Shown one piece after another: positions 1 to 8,027 of a stretch of DNA of 36,104 nt (its first letter is position 1; each line of letters begins with the position of its first letter). Made by a program: the position numbers and the translations under genes. This stretch comes from SAR202 cluster bacterium Io17-Chloro-G2. Its GTDB lineage: Bacteria > Chloroflexota > Dehalococcoidia > Lucifugimonadales > UBA3495. Location of the stretch: assembly GCA_002816875.1 (NCBI GenBank), contig MUCP01000047.1, positions 1 through 36,104 of the forward strand, given 5' to 3'. Under the pieces are notes generated by a model. That model searched no databases, had not been told where the DNA came from, and was given only the letters and a program-made list of their open reading frames with translations.

Positions 1-400
1 AGCCGAACAGGTATCAAGGGATCACCTGAACCTGAGGGGAAACTATGGGGACGGGGACGGGGGTGGGCCGCTGGGTCTTGCCGCTAACATACATACTTCA
101 CCCCACATGCCTCACGCTCGCGGGCAAGGCCATTTTAGCATAGACGATTCGGCTTGACCTTGGTCTCGGACCGGCCATGAATTCCGTGTAAGACCTCTTC
201 TTCCTTGACCAGCGCATTCCACCTAAGCCAACTGATTGTCTGAATCCCTGTAGCAAGATAATCATGTGTTATGTTATATGTATTGGTGCGTCACCAAAAC
301 GCCATTTCCGAGTGCAATTCCTGCTCAAGCAACAGACGGCCTGGGATACAATAACAACCCGGCAACACCAAGATCGTCATATTTCTAAGGACACTCAACC
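1..400. other. Intergenic region upstream of ffh
   Basis: I see no coding frame that resembles a protein family and no RNA gene here. The last 40 bases lead into the ffh start. AT-richer sequence around 255-290 could hold the ffh promoter, but I could not pick a convincing -35/-10 pair. The left window edge may cut an upstream gene's regulatory region. Confidence 0.5.
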
Positions 401-1735
401 ATGTTTGACAACCTGACCGACAAACTCACCGGTATCTTCTCGCGGCTGACCAGTAAGGGGCGCCTCACCGAGAAGGACATCGACGAAGCTTTGGGGATGG
501 TCCGCCGGTCTCTTTTGGAGGCCGACGTGAATTTCCGGGTGGCCAGGGATTTTGTGGCCGCCGTAAAAGAACGGGCCCTGGGCAACGACGTTCTTGAAAG
601 CCTGACTCCCGGCCAGCAGGTGGTGAAGATCGTCCACGAAGAGCTCACCAGCCTGCTCAGCGGGGGAGACCACCAGGTGACCCACCCCAGCGAAGCGACC
701 ACCGCCCTGATGCTGGTGGGCCTGCAGGGTTCGGGCAAAACCACCACCGCCGCCAAACTCGCGTTGAACCTGCGCCGGCAAGGCCATAGATCGCTGATGG
801 TGGCGGCGGACCTGCGCCGGCCCGCGGCGATACAGCAGTTGGAAACCCTGGGAAAGCAATTGGACATTCCGGTCTATTCCGAAGACCCGGCGGCATCGAC
901 CGTGGTCCAGGTAGCCAAGAACGGACTGGAAAAAGCCAAGCAGCTTGGTTTGAATTGGGCCATCATCGACACCGGGGGCCGGCTGCACATAGACGACGAG
1001 CTGATGAAGGAACTGGAGGACGTAAAAAAGGCGGTCTCACCCCATGAGATCCTCCTGGTGGTGGACTCCATGACCGGCCAGGATGCCGTCAACGCCGCCC
1101 AGGAGTTTCACCAGCGGCTGGACCTTACCGGCTTGATCCTGACCAAGATGGACGGCGACGCCCGGGGCGGCGCTGCCCTGTCGGTGACCAGGGTCTCCGG
1201 CGTTCCCATCAAGTTCGTGGGCATGGGCGAACGTCCTGACGCCCTGGAGCAGTTCCATCCCGACCGGATGGCGTCCCGAATCCTGGCCATGGGCGACGTG
1301 CTGACCCTCATCGAGAAAGCCCAGGACACGATGGACGAGAATCAAGCCAAGGAGATGGAGCGCAAGTTCCGCCAGGCCACTTTCGATCTGGAAGACTTTT
1401 TGCAGCAATTGCAGAGCGTAAAGAAGATGGGCTCATTGAGCCAAATCATGGAGATGATCCCCGGCATGGGTCAGATGGCCAGCAAGCTGCCGGCGGGAGC
1501 GTTGGACGACAAGCAGCTGGGCCGGGTGGAGGCCATCATCCGCTCAATGACCCCCGGGGAGCGGCACAATCCCGACCTGATCAAAGGGAGCCGCAAGCGC
1601 CGCATCGCATTGGGCAGCGGCACCACCGCCCAAGACATCAACCAGCTATTGAAGCAATTCCAGCAGACCCAGAAGATGGTCAAACAGCTATCCAACACCC
1701 GCAACCCCAAAGCGCTGATAAACCTGTTCCGGTAG
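401..1735 (+). CDS. ffh: Signal recognition particle protein Ffh (SRP54 GTPase)
   Basis: This is the GTPase subunit of the signal recognition particle. It binds 4.5S/SRP RNA and hydrophobic signal sequences and delivers ribosomes to FtsY at the membrane. At 444 residues it has the usual length. The N domain is at about 1-90. The G domain carries the P-loop GLQGSGKTTT (about 107), DTGGRLHID (about 190), TKMDGDARGG (about 248) and GMGERPDALEQF (about 275). The methionine-rich M domain (about 320-444) has GSLSQIMEMIPGM and the RNA-binding helix with GSRKRRIALGSG. The G3 motif reads DTGGR where most Ffh proteins have DTAGR. The gene appears to stand alone, with a gap of about 30 bp to the convergent glycosylase. 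No SRP RNA gene was recognised nearby. Confidence 0.97.
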   Translation: MFDNLTDKLTGIFSRLTSKGRLTEKDIDEALGMVRRSLLEADVNFRVARDFVAAVKERALGNDVLESLTPGQQVVKIVHEELTSLLSGGDHQVTHPSEATTALMLVGLQGSGKTTTAAKLALNLRRQGHRSLMVAADLRRPAAIQQLETLGKQLDIPVYSEDPAASTVVQVAKNGLEKAKQLGLNWAIIDTGGRLHIDDELMKELEDVKKAVSPHEILLVVDSMTGQDAVNAAQEFHQRLDLTGLILTKMDGDARGGAALSVTRVSGVPIKFVGMGERPDALEQFHPDRMASRILAMGDVLTLIEKAQDTMDENQAKEMERKFRQATFDLEDFLQQLQSVKKMGSLSQIMEMIPGMGQMASKLPAGALDDKQLGRVEAIIRSMTPGERHNPDLIKGSRKRRIALGSGTTAQDINQLLKQFQQTQKMVKQLSNTRNPKALINLFR

Positions 1736-1767
1736 GGGCGGGCACTGGGGCCTTTGGCTCTCCCCCC

Positions 1768-2724
1768 TTATGCCATGCCCCGGCGCATGGCGGTGAACCA
1801 GTAGACGGTGGCGTAGGTCCGCCAGGGCCGCCACCGTTGGCAGAACTCTTCCACCTGGGCGTCGGTCACCGGGACATCTTCAAAATATAGGTGGGACACC
1901 ACCCGGCGCAGGGCTAGGTCGCCCAGGGGCAGCCCATCGGGCCGACCCAGGGCCCGGATCAGCAACCACTGGGCGGTCCAGTTCCCGATCCCTCGAAGGG
2001 CCGTGGCCGCCTTGACTACCTGATCGTCTCCCAATCCACTGAAATCCTCCAGGTTTTGGCCGCCGGTATCCAAAGCGGCCATGGCTATCCCATGAACGTA
2101 TTCGGCCTTGCGCCAACTCAATTTCATGCCCCTTAACTCCTCCACTGAAACCGATGCCAGGGTTTCCGGACGGGGGAAGGCGAAATAAGTCTGGCCGTCG
2201 AAGTCCTCATGGGGACCGTAGGTTTCGATGATCAGGGTGCGTATGACCCGGGCCACGCTGGTGGATATCTGCTGGCCGAGAATGCCCAGCACCAGCGCCT
2301 CGAACACCGTGGCGGTGTGGGGCAGGTGCAATCCTCGGAAGCGCTGGACGATTGCGGCCATGCGGGGTTCTTGCCTGGCCATTTCATAGAAGGGAACCAG
2401 GTCTTGATCAACGCCCAACAACCACTCGACTGCATCGGTGGCGGTATCTGCCATCCGCTCCGTCAATTCCCGCCGCTGAAGCTGCACCTCGAGTTGTGGC
2501 GAGTCCACGGTCCCCGAGGAACTGACCGACGCCAGAACCAGCTCTCCGTCAAAATCAAGCAGTCTCCGGTAGACCCCGCCTTCCAGGGAGTCGGTGCCGT
2601 AACGTCCCTGAAAATATGTGTGGTATCCAGCGGTCAGCTCAAAGTCAAAGGGCGCCTTGGGGACCACTACCTTGGTTATTTTTTCAGACATTTCTCCGCC
2701 GATCTTTCTGGGCCTAACCGTCAT
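1768..2724 (-). CDS. AlkA-type DNA-3-methyladenine glycosylase (HhH-GPD family)
   Basis: A base-excision-repair glycosylase that removes alkylated purines from DNA. The helix-hairpin-helix segment ALRGIGNWTAQWLLIRALG is followed by PLGDLAL, whose Asp fits the catalytic Asp of the HhH-GPD superfamily. The N-terminal beta-rich part (about 15-110) resembles the AlkA N-terminal domain, and 318 residues is in the normal range. The start at 2724 makes an ATGA overlap with the stop of the upstream thpR gene, pointing to translational coupling. An alternative ATG at 2691 gives 307 residues. Both have a GGAG-like sequence unusually close to the ATG, so the start is uncertain. It is the last gene of a mug-thpR-alkA-like operon. 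Confidence 0.88.
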   Translation of the reverse strand: MTVRPRKIGGEMSEKITKVVVPKAPFDFELTAGYHTYFQGRYGTDSLEGGVYRRLLDFDGELVLASVSSSGTVDSPQLEVQLQRRELTERMADTATDAVEWLLGVDQDLVPFYEMARQEPRMAAIVQRFRGLHLPHTATVFEALVLGILGQQISTSVARVIRTLIIETYGPHEDFDGQTYFAFPRPETLASVSVEELRGMKLSWRKAEYVHGIAMAALDTGGQNLEDFSGLGDDQVVKAATALRGIGNWTAQWLLIRALGRPDGLPLGDLALRRVVSHLYFEDVPVTDAQVEEFCQRWRPWRTYATVYWFTAMRRGMA

Positions 2725-3317
2725 CCTCCGGCCATCGGAACAACGCCCATCGAAGTATGGATCGACCCCTGGGGAGTCAGGGTGGTGCGGAAAAGACGGA
2801 TCTCCTTTACCAGCCAGGGATCGCTGGTTGGGATGGACGCCGACGACATGGCCTGTATGATCCTCCGGCGGGCGCCAGGTGATATCCTCTCCCGCACCCG
2901 CCCCAGCGTCAGGTGAGGCGAGAAAGTCTGCCTTTCGGTGGCATAATTCAATTCAGACAACACGCCTTCCACGCATTGCTGGAGGTTCGTCAAAGTGTCC
3001 AATTGGCCATCAACTCCCGCCCAAAGGACCCGGGGACGCCGGTTGTTGGGAAACATGCCCAGGCCGGTAAGGTGAATGGAAAAGCCGGGGACCTGGCGCA
3101 CCGGCGTTTTCAACGCGGCAACAATATGCTCCACGTCTTGGGCGGGGATGTCTCCCAAAAATTTTAGGGTGAGGTGAATCCCCTGGGGGTCCACCCATCG
3201 GACGCTGCCGGGGATCTGATCGGCCAGCTCCCGCATTGTCACGGCCATGATCTGCCGTACCTCCGAAGGAACGTCAATGGCGATGAAGGCTCGGACGAAG
3301 CCACCCAATGTACTCAA
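2721..3317 (-). CDS. thpR: RNA 2',3'-cyclic phosphodiesterase (2H/LigT family)
   Basis: A 2H-phosphoesterase that opens 2',3'-cyclic phosphate ends of RNA, usually tRNA halves. Two HxTx signature motifs are visible, both HLTL: one in GIHLTLKFLG and one in FSPHLTLGRV, at the expected separation. The N-terminal FVRAFIAIDVP is typical of the family. I chose the TTG at 3317: it overlaps the upstream mug stop as TTGA and has GGGAG eight bases upstream, giving 198 residues. A longer frame from 3359 would overlap the upstream gene by about 46 bp and adds a non-family N-terminus. The gene is coupled to both neighbours by 4-nt overlaps. Confidence 0.93.
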   Translation of the reverse strand: MSTLGGFVRAFIAIDVPSEVRQIMAVTMRELADQIPGSVRWVDPQGIHLTLKFLGDIPAQDVEHIVAALKTPVRQVPGFSIHLTGLGMFPNNRRPRVLWAGVDGQLDTLTNLQQCVEGVLSELNYATERQTFSPHLTLGRVRERISPGARRRIIQAMSSASIPTSDPWLVKEIRLFRTTLTPQGSIHTSMGVVPMAGG

Positions 3318-3853
3318 TTGGCAAGCTCCCTTCTCAATTCGAGCAATTGCTCGAACCAATACACCAGGTCATCCAGGGAGTATTGGGCGTTAGCCGGGCT
3401 GGGATTGGGCACAACGAAGACCTGGGACCGTCCGATGGTCCTGTTTTGGCGGCCGACCTGGGGTTTTTCCTTCGAATCTTCGGCGTACCTCAGATATTGC
3501 CCGTACCCCATGACGCCTTGGAAGCAGACGATGTTTGGCGCGTATTCCAGCAATTTCTCTTTTAGCACGGGCGCCCAACGGCGATAGTCGGCCGCCTTCA
3601 AGCCAGATCCCTGGGGCGTGGGGCGTTTCACCACGTCGGTGAGGCCGATGCCATAGTCAACCAACCTGGCATCTGATTCCGGGAACATATCTTCCCCGAC
3701 CAGACCCGACCGGTTGAACGCGGCCCAAAACCGGTTGCGGGGATTGGCGAAATAGTGGCCGTCGCGCACCGAATAATCCGATGGGTTCAGGCCCACCAAA
3801 ACTATATCCAGTCCCGGTTTAAGATAGTCCGGCAACGTTTCGAATTGATTCAT
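3314..3853 (-). CDS. mug: Mismatch-specific (G:U/G:T) uracil/thymine DNA glycosylase, Mug/TDG family
   Basis: This enzyme removes uracil or thymine from G:U or G:T mismatches in double-stranded DNA. The diagnostic motif near the N-terminus is VLVGLNPSDYS followed by YFANPRNRFWAAFNRSGL, matching the GxNP and F-x-x-P-x-N-R-F-W signatures of Mug/TDG. The C-terminal VVPNPSPANA resembles the family's second active-site loop (NPS). With the ATG at 3853 the protein has 179 residues, a normal size, with AAGGG about nine bases upstream. A TTG at 3862 is also possible. It is the first gene of the overlapping three-gene operon of nucleic-acid end- and base-processing enzymes. Confidence 0.93.
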   Translation of the reverse strand: MNQFETLPDYLKPGLDIVLVGLNPSDYSVRDGHYFANPRNRFWAAFNRSGLVGEDMFPESDARLVDYGIGLTDVVKRPTPQGSGLKAADYRRWAPVLKEKLLEYAPNIVCFQGVMGYGQYLRYAEDSKEKPQVGRQNRTIGRSQVFVVPNPSPANAQYSLDDLVYWFEQLLELRRELAN

Positions 3854-3946
3854 CTGCTTCAACCCTTGGGAACAGGGAATAATACAATGCCTTGACTCGG
3901 CTGCTTAACCTGACGGTAGGCAGACCAACGGCCCTAAATCCCCCCA

Positions 3947-4057
3947 TCCCCCCTTTTCGCAAAGGGGGGACCGTCTCTCTCCCGTTTGCGAAAGGGAGCA
4001 CCACCTTCTCCCCTTTTCAAATGGGGGACCAATCTCCCCCTTTCGCAAAGGGGGATT
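3947..4057. repeat. Four-unit array of C/G-rich palindromes
   Basis: Four similar hairpins follow one another at about 30-bp spacing, starting near 3947, 3977, 4007 and 4033. The first is a 10-bp stem TCCCCCCTTT/AAAGGGGGGA with loop TCGC (3947-3970). The third and fourth are variants of CCCCTTT...AAAGGGGG, and the second is a degenerate version with CTCCC...GGGAG. Sequence just outside also reads as AAATCCCCC and GGGATTT, the usual borders of this widespread interspersed repeat type. The array fills most of the gap between mug and the amidohydrolase gene. Transcription of either strand would give stable stems. Confidence 0.8.
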
Positions 4058-4181
4058 AAGAGGGATTTCCGCTCTCACCAGGTTGCTCGCGATGTTTGGT
4101 AATTAATACGAGGTTCGGCGAATGCACCTCCCAATCCCAATTCATTTGAAATGGACACCAATGACACAGACCCTAGCGGCG

Positions 4182-5051
4182 TCAAAGACCAAACAGCCGG
4201 GCCGCGTTACCGCCCAGGATGGCGTCGCGCTCCTTTCCAGCTGGAATCACTTCCTTCACTTGGCCGATGGCTCTGCCGTGCTTGATCAATGGAAAGTCGG
4301 TGGCGAAGAGAATCTTCTCCGCACCGGCCAGTCCAGCAACCGTGCTGAAAACCTGGGGCCGGTAAAGGAAGGGCGAAGCGGCGGTGTCGAAATAGACATT
4401 TTTTAAGACCGCTGGCACCTCGGGCATGAGGGCGTAAAATGGCAACCCGCCGCCCCAATGGGCGCAGATGATCACGTTGTCCGGAAAATTCTCGATGAAC
4501 CGGTACACCTTGTGCGGAGTGGTCCGGCCTTTGCCTGGATACTGGTGGCCCACCGGCTCGGATGTATGGATCAAGACAGGAATGTCCAACCGTGCCGCTA
4601 GACCCATCACAGGCGTCATAACAGCCTTGTCGTCAAGATCGAATCCCTGGGTATCAGGGTGCAGCTCTCCGATTCCCTTTAACCCCGCCTTGCTGCAACG
4701 TTCGATCTCGGCGAGGGCCGCATGCCCCCACGATGGGTCCACCGAACAGAGCCCAGTCAACCTGCCGCGATTAAATTCGACGGCCCGAATCAAATAGTCA
4801 TTGGCTTCACGGGCCAGGTCCATATCGGTCCAGCCCAATCCCATGACGACTGCTTGAGCGACGCCGTCCGCGTCCATGGCCTCGATCAGCGTCTCCGACG
4901 TAGCCATTTGGGCTTCCCTGCCGGCTGTTGCACCAGTGGGTGTGGGAGAAAACAACTCAGCAAACGTGGCGTCTCGGGAAGAGAGCTCCGCCCGGTTTTG
5001 GGAAAAGCTCTTGGGGAAGATGTGGCAGTGGCTGTCGATCACTTGATCCAT
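4182..5051 (-). CDS. Amidohydrolase family 2 (TIM-barrel metal-dependent hydrolase/decarboxylase)
   Basis: A cytosolic metal-dependent hydrolase or decarboxylase of the amidohydrolase-2 superfamily, whose members include aminocarboxymuconate-semialdehyde and o-pyrocatechuate decarboxylases. The substrate cannot be read from the sequence. The N-terminal HxH metal motif appears in IDSHCHIFP, a later His in VIICAHWGGG, and the conserved Asp in FATDFPLIKHG. I chose the ATG at 5051 (289 residues), close to the HxH motif; the frame extends to a TTG at 5072. No clear ribosome binding site was found for either. It is divergent from the transketolase pair across about 200 bp and lies upstream of the repeat array. 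Confidence 0.85.
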   Translation of the reverse strand: MDQVIDSHCHIFPKSFSQNRAELSSRDATFAELFSPTPTGATAGREAQMATSETLIEAMDADGVAQAVVMGLGWTDMDLAREANDYLIRAVEFNRGRLTGLCSVDPSWGHAALAEIERCSKAGLKGIGELHPDTQGFDLDDKAVMTPVMGLAARLDIPVLIHTSEPVGHQYPGKGRTTPHKVYRFIENFPDNVIICAHWGGGLPFYALMPEVPAVLKNVYFDTAASPFLYRPQVFSTVAGLAGAEKILFATDFPLIKHGRAIGQVKEVIPAGKERDAILGGNAARLFGL

Positions 5052-5252
5052 ATCGTCATGATTATAAATCAACCAGTTCTGGCGCCGGTGGACCGTTTGG
5101 GCACTCTCTAGACACTCTTGAGGGACGGGCTTATAATTTGCTCGCCCAGAGCCAGCCCCACGTAGATTGGACGGCCGGTCCGCCGTGCTAGATTCAATAC
5201 GGCAGATGGGCCATGCATAGGATTTCTGAGATTAAGACGATGAAAAGGGGAG

Positions 5253-6125
5253 ATGTTGGCCACAACCGCCCGAGCCCAAAATATCACATCGCGTAACCGG
5301 CGTTCCCTTACGCCCGAGTATAGCACCGAACAGTTGGAATCCCTGGCCAAAGAAGTGCGGCGAGACATCATCACCACCATTCACAACGTGGGCACCGGAC
5401 ATCCCGGCGGGTCACTTTCCGAATTGGAAATCCTCATCTCCCTGTATTTCGGCGCCATGCGCCACGATCCCAATAACCCAAGCTGGCCGGACCGGGACCG
5501 GTTGATCCTCAGCAAAGGGCACGCTTCACCCGGGCTGTATGCCGTGCTGGCCCGGGCCGGTTACTTTCCCCGGGAGGAACTCTCCACCTTTAGAAAGATA
5601 AACAGCCGTTTGCAGGGCCACGCCCACCCTATGACACCCGGAGTAGAGATGAACTCCGGGTCTCTGGGCATGGGATTGTCCTTCGCTTTGGGGTGTGCCT
5701 TGGCCGCGCGGTTAACCCGCAAAGACTACTTGGTGTACGCCATCCTGGGAGACGGCGAGTGCGATGAAGGCGAGATTTGGGAAGCGGCCATGGCTGCCTC
5801 ACACCACAAGGCCGGCAACCTGATCGCCCTGGTGGACCGCAACCGCATCCAGAACGACCGGTTCACCGACGAGGTCATGACCCTTGAACCGCTGGCGGCC
5901 AAATGGCGGGCCTTCGGCTGGCGCGTCATCGAGACACCGGGCCATGAATTCCCTCCTCTGCTGGACGCCATCGCCAGGGCCCGGAGAGGCCGGACCAAGC
6001 CAACGGTGATCATCGCCCACACCGTTAAGGGGAAAGGTGTCTCTTTCATGGAGAATAACCCTGCCTTCCACGGGCGCGCTCCCAATGATGAGGAGTATCA
6101 GAAGGCCATGAAGGAGCTTGCCTAA
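5253..6125 (+). CDS. Transketolase, N-terminal (thiamine-diphosphate) subunit
   Basis: This is the pyrophosphate-binding half of a split transketolase, which moves two-carbon ketol units between sugar phosphates in the non-oxidative pentose phosphate pathway. The ThDP/Mg motif is GDGECDEGEIWEAAMAAS with VDRNRIQND downstream (about 170-205). HNVGTGHPGGSLSE and LSKGHASPGLYAVLA are the conserved substrate and cofactor loops. At 290 residues it has the normal size for the split form. Its TAA stop overlaps the ATG of the C-terminal half (TAATG), so the two should be made in fixed ratio. The start is uncertain: a G-rich stretch lies directly against the ATG at 5253, and a TTG follows at 5256. Confidence 0.94.
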   Translation: MLATTARAQNITSRNRRSLTPEYSTEQLESLAKEVRRDIITTIHNVGTGHPGGSLSELEILISLYFGAMRHDPNNPSWPDRDRLILSKGHASPGLYAVLARAGYFPREELSTFRKINSRLQGHAHPMTPGVEMNSGSLGMGLSFALGCALAARLTRKDYLVYAILGDGECDEGEIWEAAMAASHHKAGNLIALVDRNRIQNDRFTDEVMTLEPLAAKWRAFGWRVIETPGHEFPPLLDAIARARRGRTKPTVIIAHTVKGKGVSFMENNPAFHGRAPNDEEYQKAMKELA

Positions 6126-7075
6126 TGGCGGCACAGAGAGAAATGGCTTCCAACCGGGAGACCTACGGCCACACCTTGTTGTCCATGGCTGAAGAGTATC
6201 CCGACATCGTGGTCTTGGGCGGCGATTTGAACGTATCGGTATTCGTCCACCTTTGGCGGGATAAGTATCCCGACCGCTTTTACGACTTTGGGCCGTCTGA
6301 GCAAAACCTTATCGCCGTGGGAGCGGGCCTAGCGGCCTCGGGCCAGATACCCTTCGTCAGCACCTTCTCCGTGTTCGGCGTTGGCCGGCCTTTCGACCAG
6401 TTGCGGGTGTTGGTGGCCCAACCACATCTGAATCTAAAACTGGTGTGTACCCACGCGGGCATCCTCACCGGGGAAGACGGCATGTCGGCCCAGGCCATAG
6501 AAGACCTGGCCCTGGCCTGCTCCCTGTCGGGATTCACCGTGGTCTGCCCTTCCGACTCGATTGAAACAGCTCAGGTCGTCCGGGCTGCCGCCGCCAACGA
6601 CGGCCCGATCTACATCCGTCTGGCCCGCGCCGCCACCCCGGTTATACACGGCCAGGACTACAAGTACACGCCGGACCGGTCGGAAGTGATACGCCAAGGT
6701 AACGATGTCAGCATCATCGCCATGGGGGTGATGGTTTCAGTTGCCCTGGACGCCGCCGACCTGCTGTCCCAATCAGGGGTTCAAGCCCGCGTAATCAACA
6801 TGCACACATTGCGGCCCGCAGACGAAGCCACCATCCTGGCGGCCGCCCGGGAGACGGGCGCCGTGGTCACCGCCGAGGAGCACTACATCCACGGCGGCCT
6901 GGGCAGCATAGTTGGGCAGGTTATAAGTCAAAACCACCCGGCGCCCATCGAGATGGTGGCCCTGCAGGGTTACAGCGAATCGGGTAAACCGGAAGAATTG
7001 ATGGTCAAGAATGGCCTGACCCCCGAAGGCCTCCGGAACGCCGCCGAGAAAGCGATCAAACGAAAACGGGGTTAG
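6125..7075 (+). CDS. Transketolase, C-terminal (pyrimidine-binding) subunit
   Basis: The partner half of the split transketolase; together the two form the active heterotetramer. The pyrimidine-binding fold starts with NRETYGHTLLSMAEEYPDI. It contains GPSEQNLIAVGAGLAASGQIP, with the Glu that activates ThDP expected in the SEQN segment, and THAGILTGEDGMSAQ, which is characteristic of transketolase-like proteins. The transketolase C-terminal domain follows (about 190-316), with VINMHTLRPADE. The 316-residue length is typical. The start overlaps the previous stop by one base. The peroxiredoxin-like gene begins 56 bp later on the same strand and could be co-transcribed. Confidence 0.94.
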   Translation: MAAQREMASNRETYGHTLLSMAEEYPDIVVLGGDLNVSVFVHLWRDKYPDRFYDFGPSEQNLIAVGAGLAASGQIPFVSTFSVFGVGRPFDQLRVLVAQPHLNLKLVCTHAGILTGEDGMSAQAIEDLALACSLSGFTVVCPSDSIETAQVVRAAAANDGPIYIRLARAATPVIHGQDYKYTPDRSEVIRQGNDVSIIAMGVMVSVALDAADLLSQSGVQARVINMHTLRPADEATILAAARETGAVVTAEEHYIHGGLGSIVGQVISQNHPAPIEMVALQGYSESGKPEELMVKNGLTPEGLRNAAEKAIKRKRG

Positions 7076-7131
7076 CCTCTGCCTTGGACCCGGACTTCGG
7101 CTCCGGCCCCTCGCCGACCGAGGGTTCCCTT

Positions 7132-7668
7132 GTGGGCCGCTTCGCTCCTGGTTTCAATCTGCCTTCTTCCATGGACGGCCACGGGGGCCGGTGCGTATCC
7201 CTACAGGAATATCGCCGGCGCAAGGTGATCCTCGTGTTTCTGCGCCACTTCGCTTGACTCCCCTGTAGGGAACACCTGTCGCAGTTGCGGCGTCATCACC
7301 GGGAAATAGAGGACAGAAATGGGGCCGTGTTAGCGGTATCATTCGAGTCTAGCGAAAGGATTTCCCAACTTTTCCGGCAGATGCAACTTCCTTTTCCCAT
7401 CCTTTCCGATCCCCGGCGGGACACTTACCGCGCCTACGGGCTGGCCAGCGGCAATCTGTTACGCCTCTGGGCGCCAGGAACCATCTGGACCTATATCAAA
7501 CTCCTGGCTCGGGGGAACTGGTATCACTTTGGGAAAAGCGATCTGAGGCAAATGGGCGGCGACTTCGTATTGGATCAGGGCGGCCTGGTGGCCTATGAGT
7601 TCCGAGGCGCATCGCCACACCAGCGGCCAACGGTGTCGGAATTACTCGCGGTTTTGGACAGGATCTAA
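7132..7668 (+). CDS. Selenocysteine-containing peroxiredoxin-like protein (AhpC/TSA family, UxxC), UGA read through
   Basis: A thioredoxin-fold antioxidant protein that would reduce peroxides or related substrates. One open frame runs from GTG 7132, with GAGGG seven bases upstream, to 7668, interrupted only by TGA at 7255-7257. Upstream residues give GRFAPGFNLPSSMDG and VILVFLRHFA. Downstream gives LPCREHLSQLRRHH, then PFPILSDPRRDTYRAYGL and GGDFVLDQGG. This is a complete Prx-like (AhpC-TSA_2) protein of 178 residues, in which UGA (residue 42) replaces the first Cys of the usual F-x-x-C-x-x-C-R-E motif; the second Cys (residue 45) remains. A SECIS-like hairpin follows. An ordinary caller would report only a fragment from the TTG at 7285. 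The alternative is a nonsense mutation, but nothing else in the frame is damaged. Confidence 0.85.
7258..7293 (+). promoter_or_regulatory. Candidate bacterial SECIS element of the peroxiredoxin-like gene
   Basis: Just after the in-frame TGA the coding sequence can fold into a hairpin at 7277-7292. It has three G:C pairs next to the loop (CGC 7280-7282 with GCG 7287-7289), extended by G7278:C7291 and two G:U pairs. The apical loop is AGTT (7283-7286), beginning 25 nt past the UGA, with G as its second base. This matches the known bacterial SECIS rule: loop about 16-37 nt downstream and a G in the first two loop bases, recognised by SelB. A small TCCC/GGGA stem (7259-7271) sits closer to the UGA. 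The stem is only moderately strong. Confidence 0.6.
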
Positions 7669-7690
7669 CCTGTTTTACCCGTAGCCGGGC

Positions 7691-7999
7691 TTAACCTTCG
7701 TTGCCGTTTTCGCCAAAGCCATCGTCGTCGCCGAAAACACCGGTCTCGCGGCCCTGAAAGACGTGGACCACAAATCCTTCGCGGGTTATTCCCACCGCGT
7801 CTAGAAGGTGTTCATCGATGGTGTCGATGATTTCTTGGATGGCGTCTTGGGTAAGGCTTTCGTCCACCGCCACGGCTACATGGACCATCTCGTCGGCGAA
7901 ATGAATATCCGCCCGGCCAACCATACGGCCGGCTTCCTGAATGGTGTAGGCTTCGGAATAAGGGGTTCGGACCTCGCGTTCAAAAGTAAAATCAGCCAC
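7691..7999 (-). CDS. Small acidic protein of unknown function
   Basis: I do not recognise this family. With the GTG at 7999, which has GAGGGG about six bases upstream, the product has 102 residues; a TTG at 8005 lies too close to the ribosome binding site. It reads as a compact alpha/beta domain: FTFEREVRTPYSEAYTIQEAG, a strand VHVAVAVDESLT, an acidic helix with IQEIIDTIDEHLL, and a strand EGFVVHVFQG. A Gly/Asp/Glu/Asn-rich tail (last about 15 residues) is probably disordered. No signal peptide, TM segment or cysteines are seen. It follows proA by about 28 bp on the same strand and may be its last operon partner. It ends tail-to-tail with the peroxiredoxin-like gene. Confidence 0.7.
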   Translation of the reverse strand: MADFTFEREVRTPYSEAYTIQEAGRMVGRADIHFADEMVHVAVAVDESLTQDAIQEIIDTIDEHLLDAVGITREGFVVHVFQGRETGVFGDDDGFGENGNEG

Positions 8000-8027
8000 T
8001 GCCAACCCCTCTCTGTAAGCTCACAGC

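Noticed and set aside
230..275. ffh promoter candidate TTGTCT with a TAATCA box 17 bp downstream
   Set aside because: Both boxes match the consensus poorly, and similar pairs occur by chance in such AT-richer sequence.
3947..4057. CRISPR-like array
   Set aside because: The units are palindromes that vary from copy to copy, with very short spacers and no cas genes.
7285..7668. A separate 127-residue protein starting at TTG 7285
   Set aside because: This is only the part after the UGA of the peroxiredoxin-like frame. It has no ribosome binding site of its own and lacks the first half of the fold.
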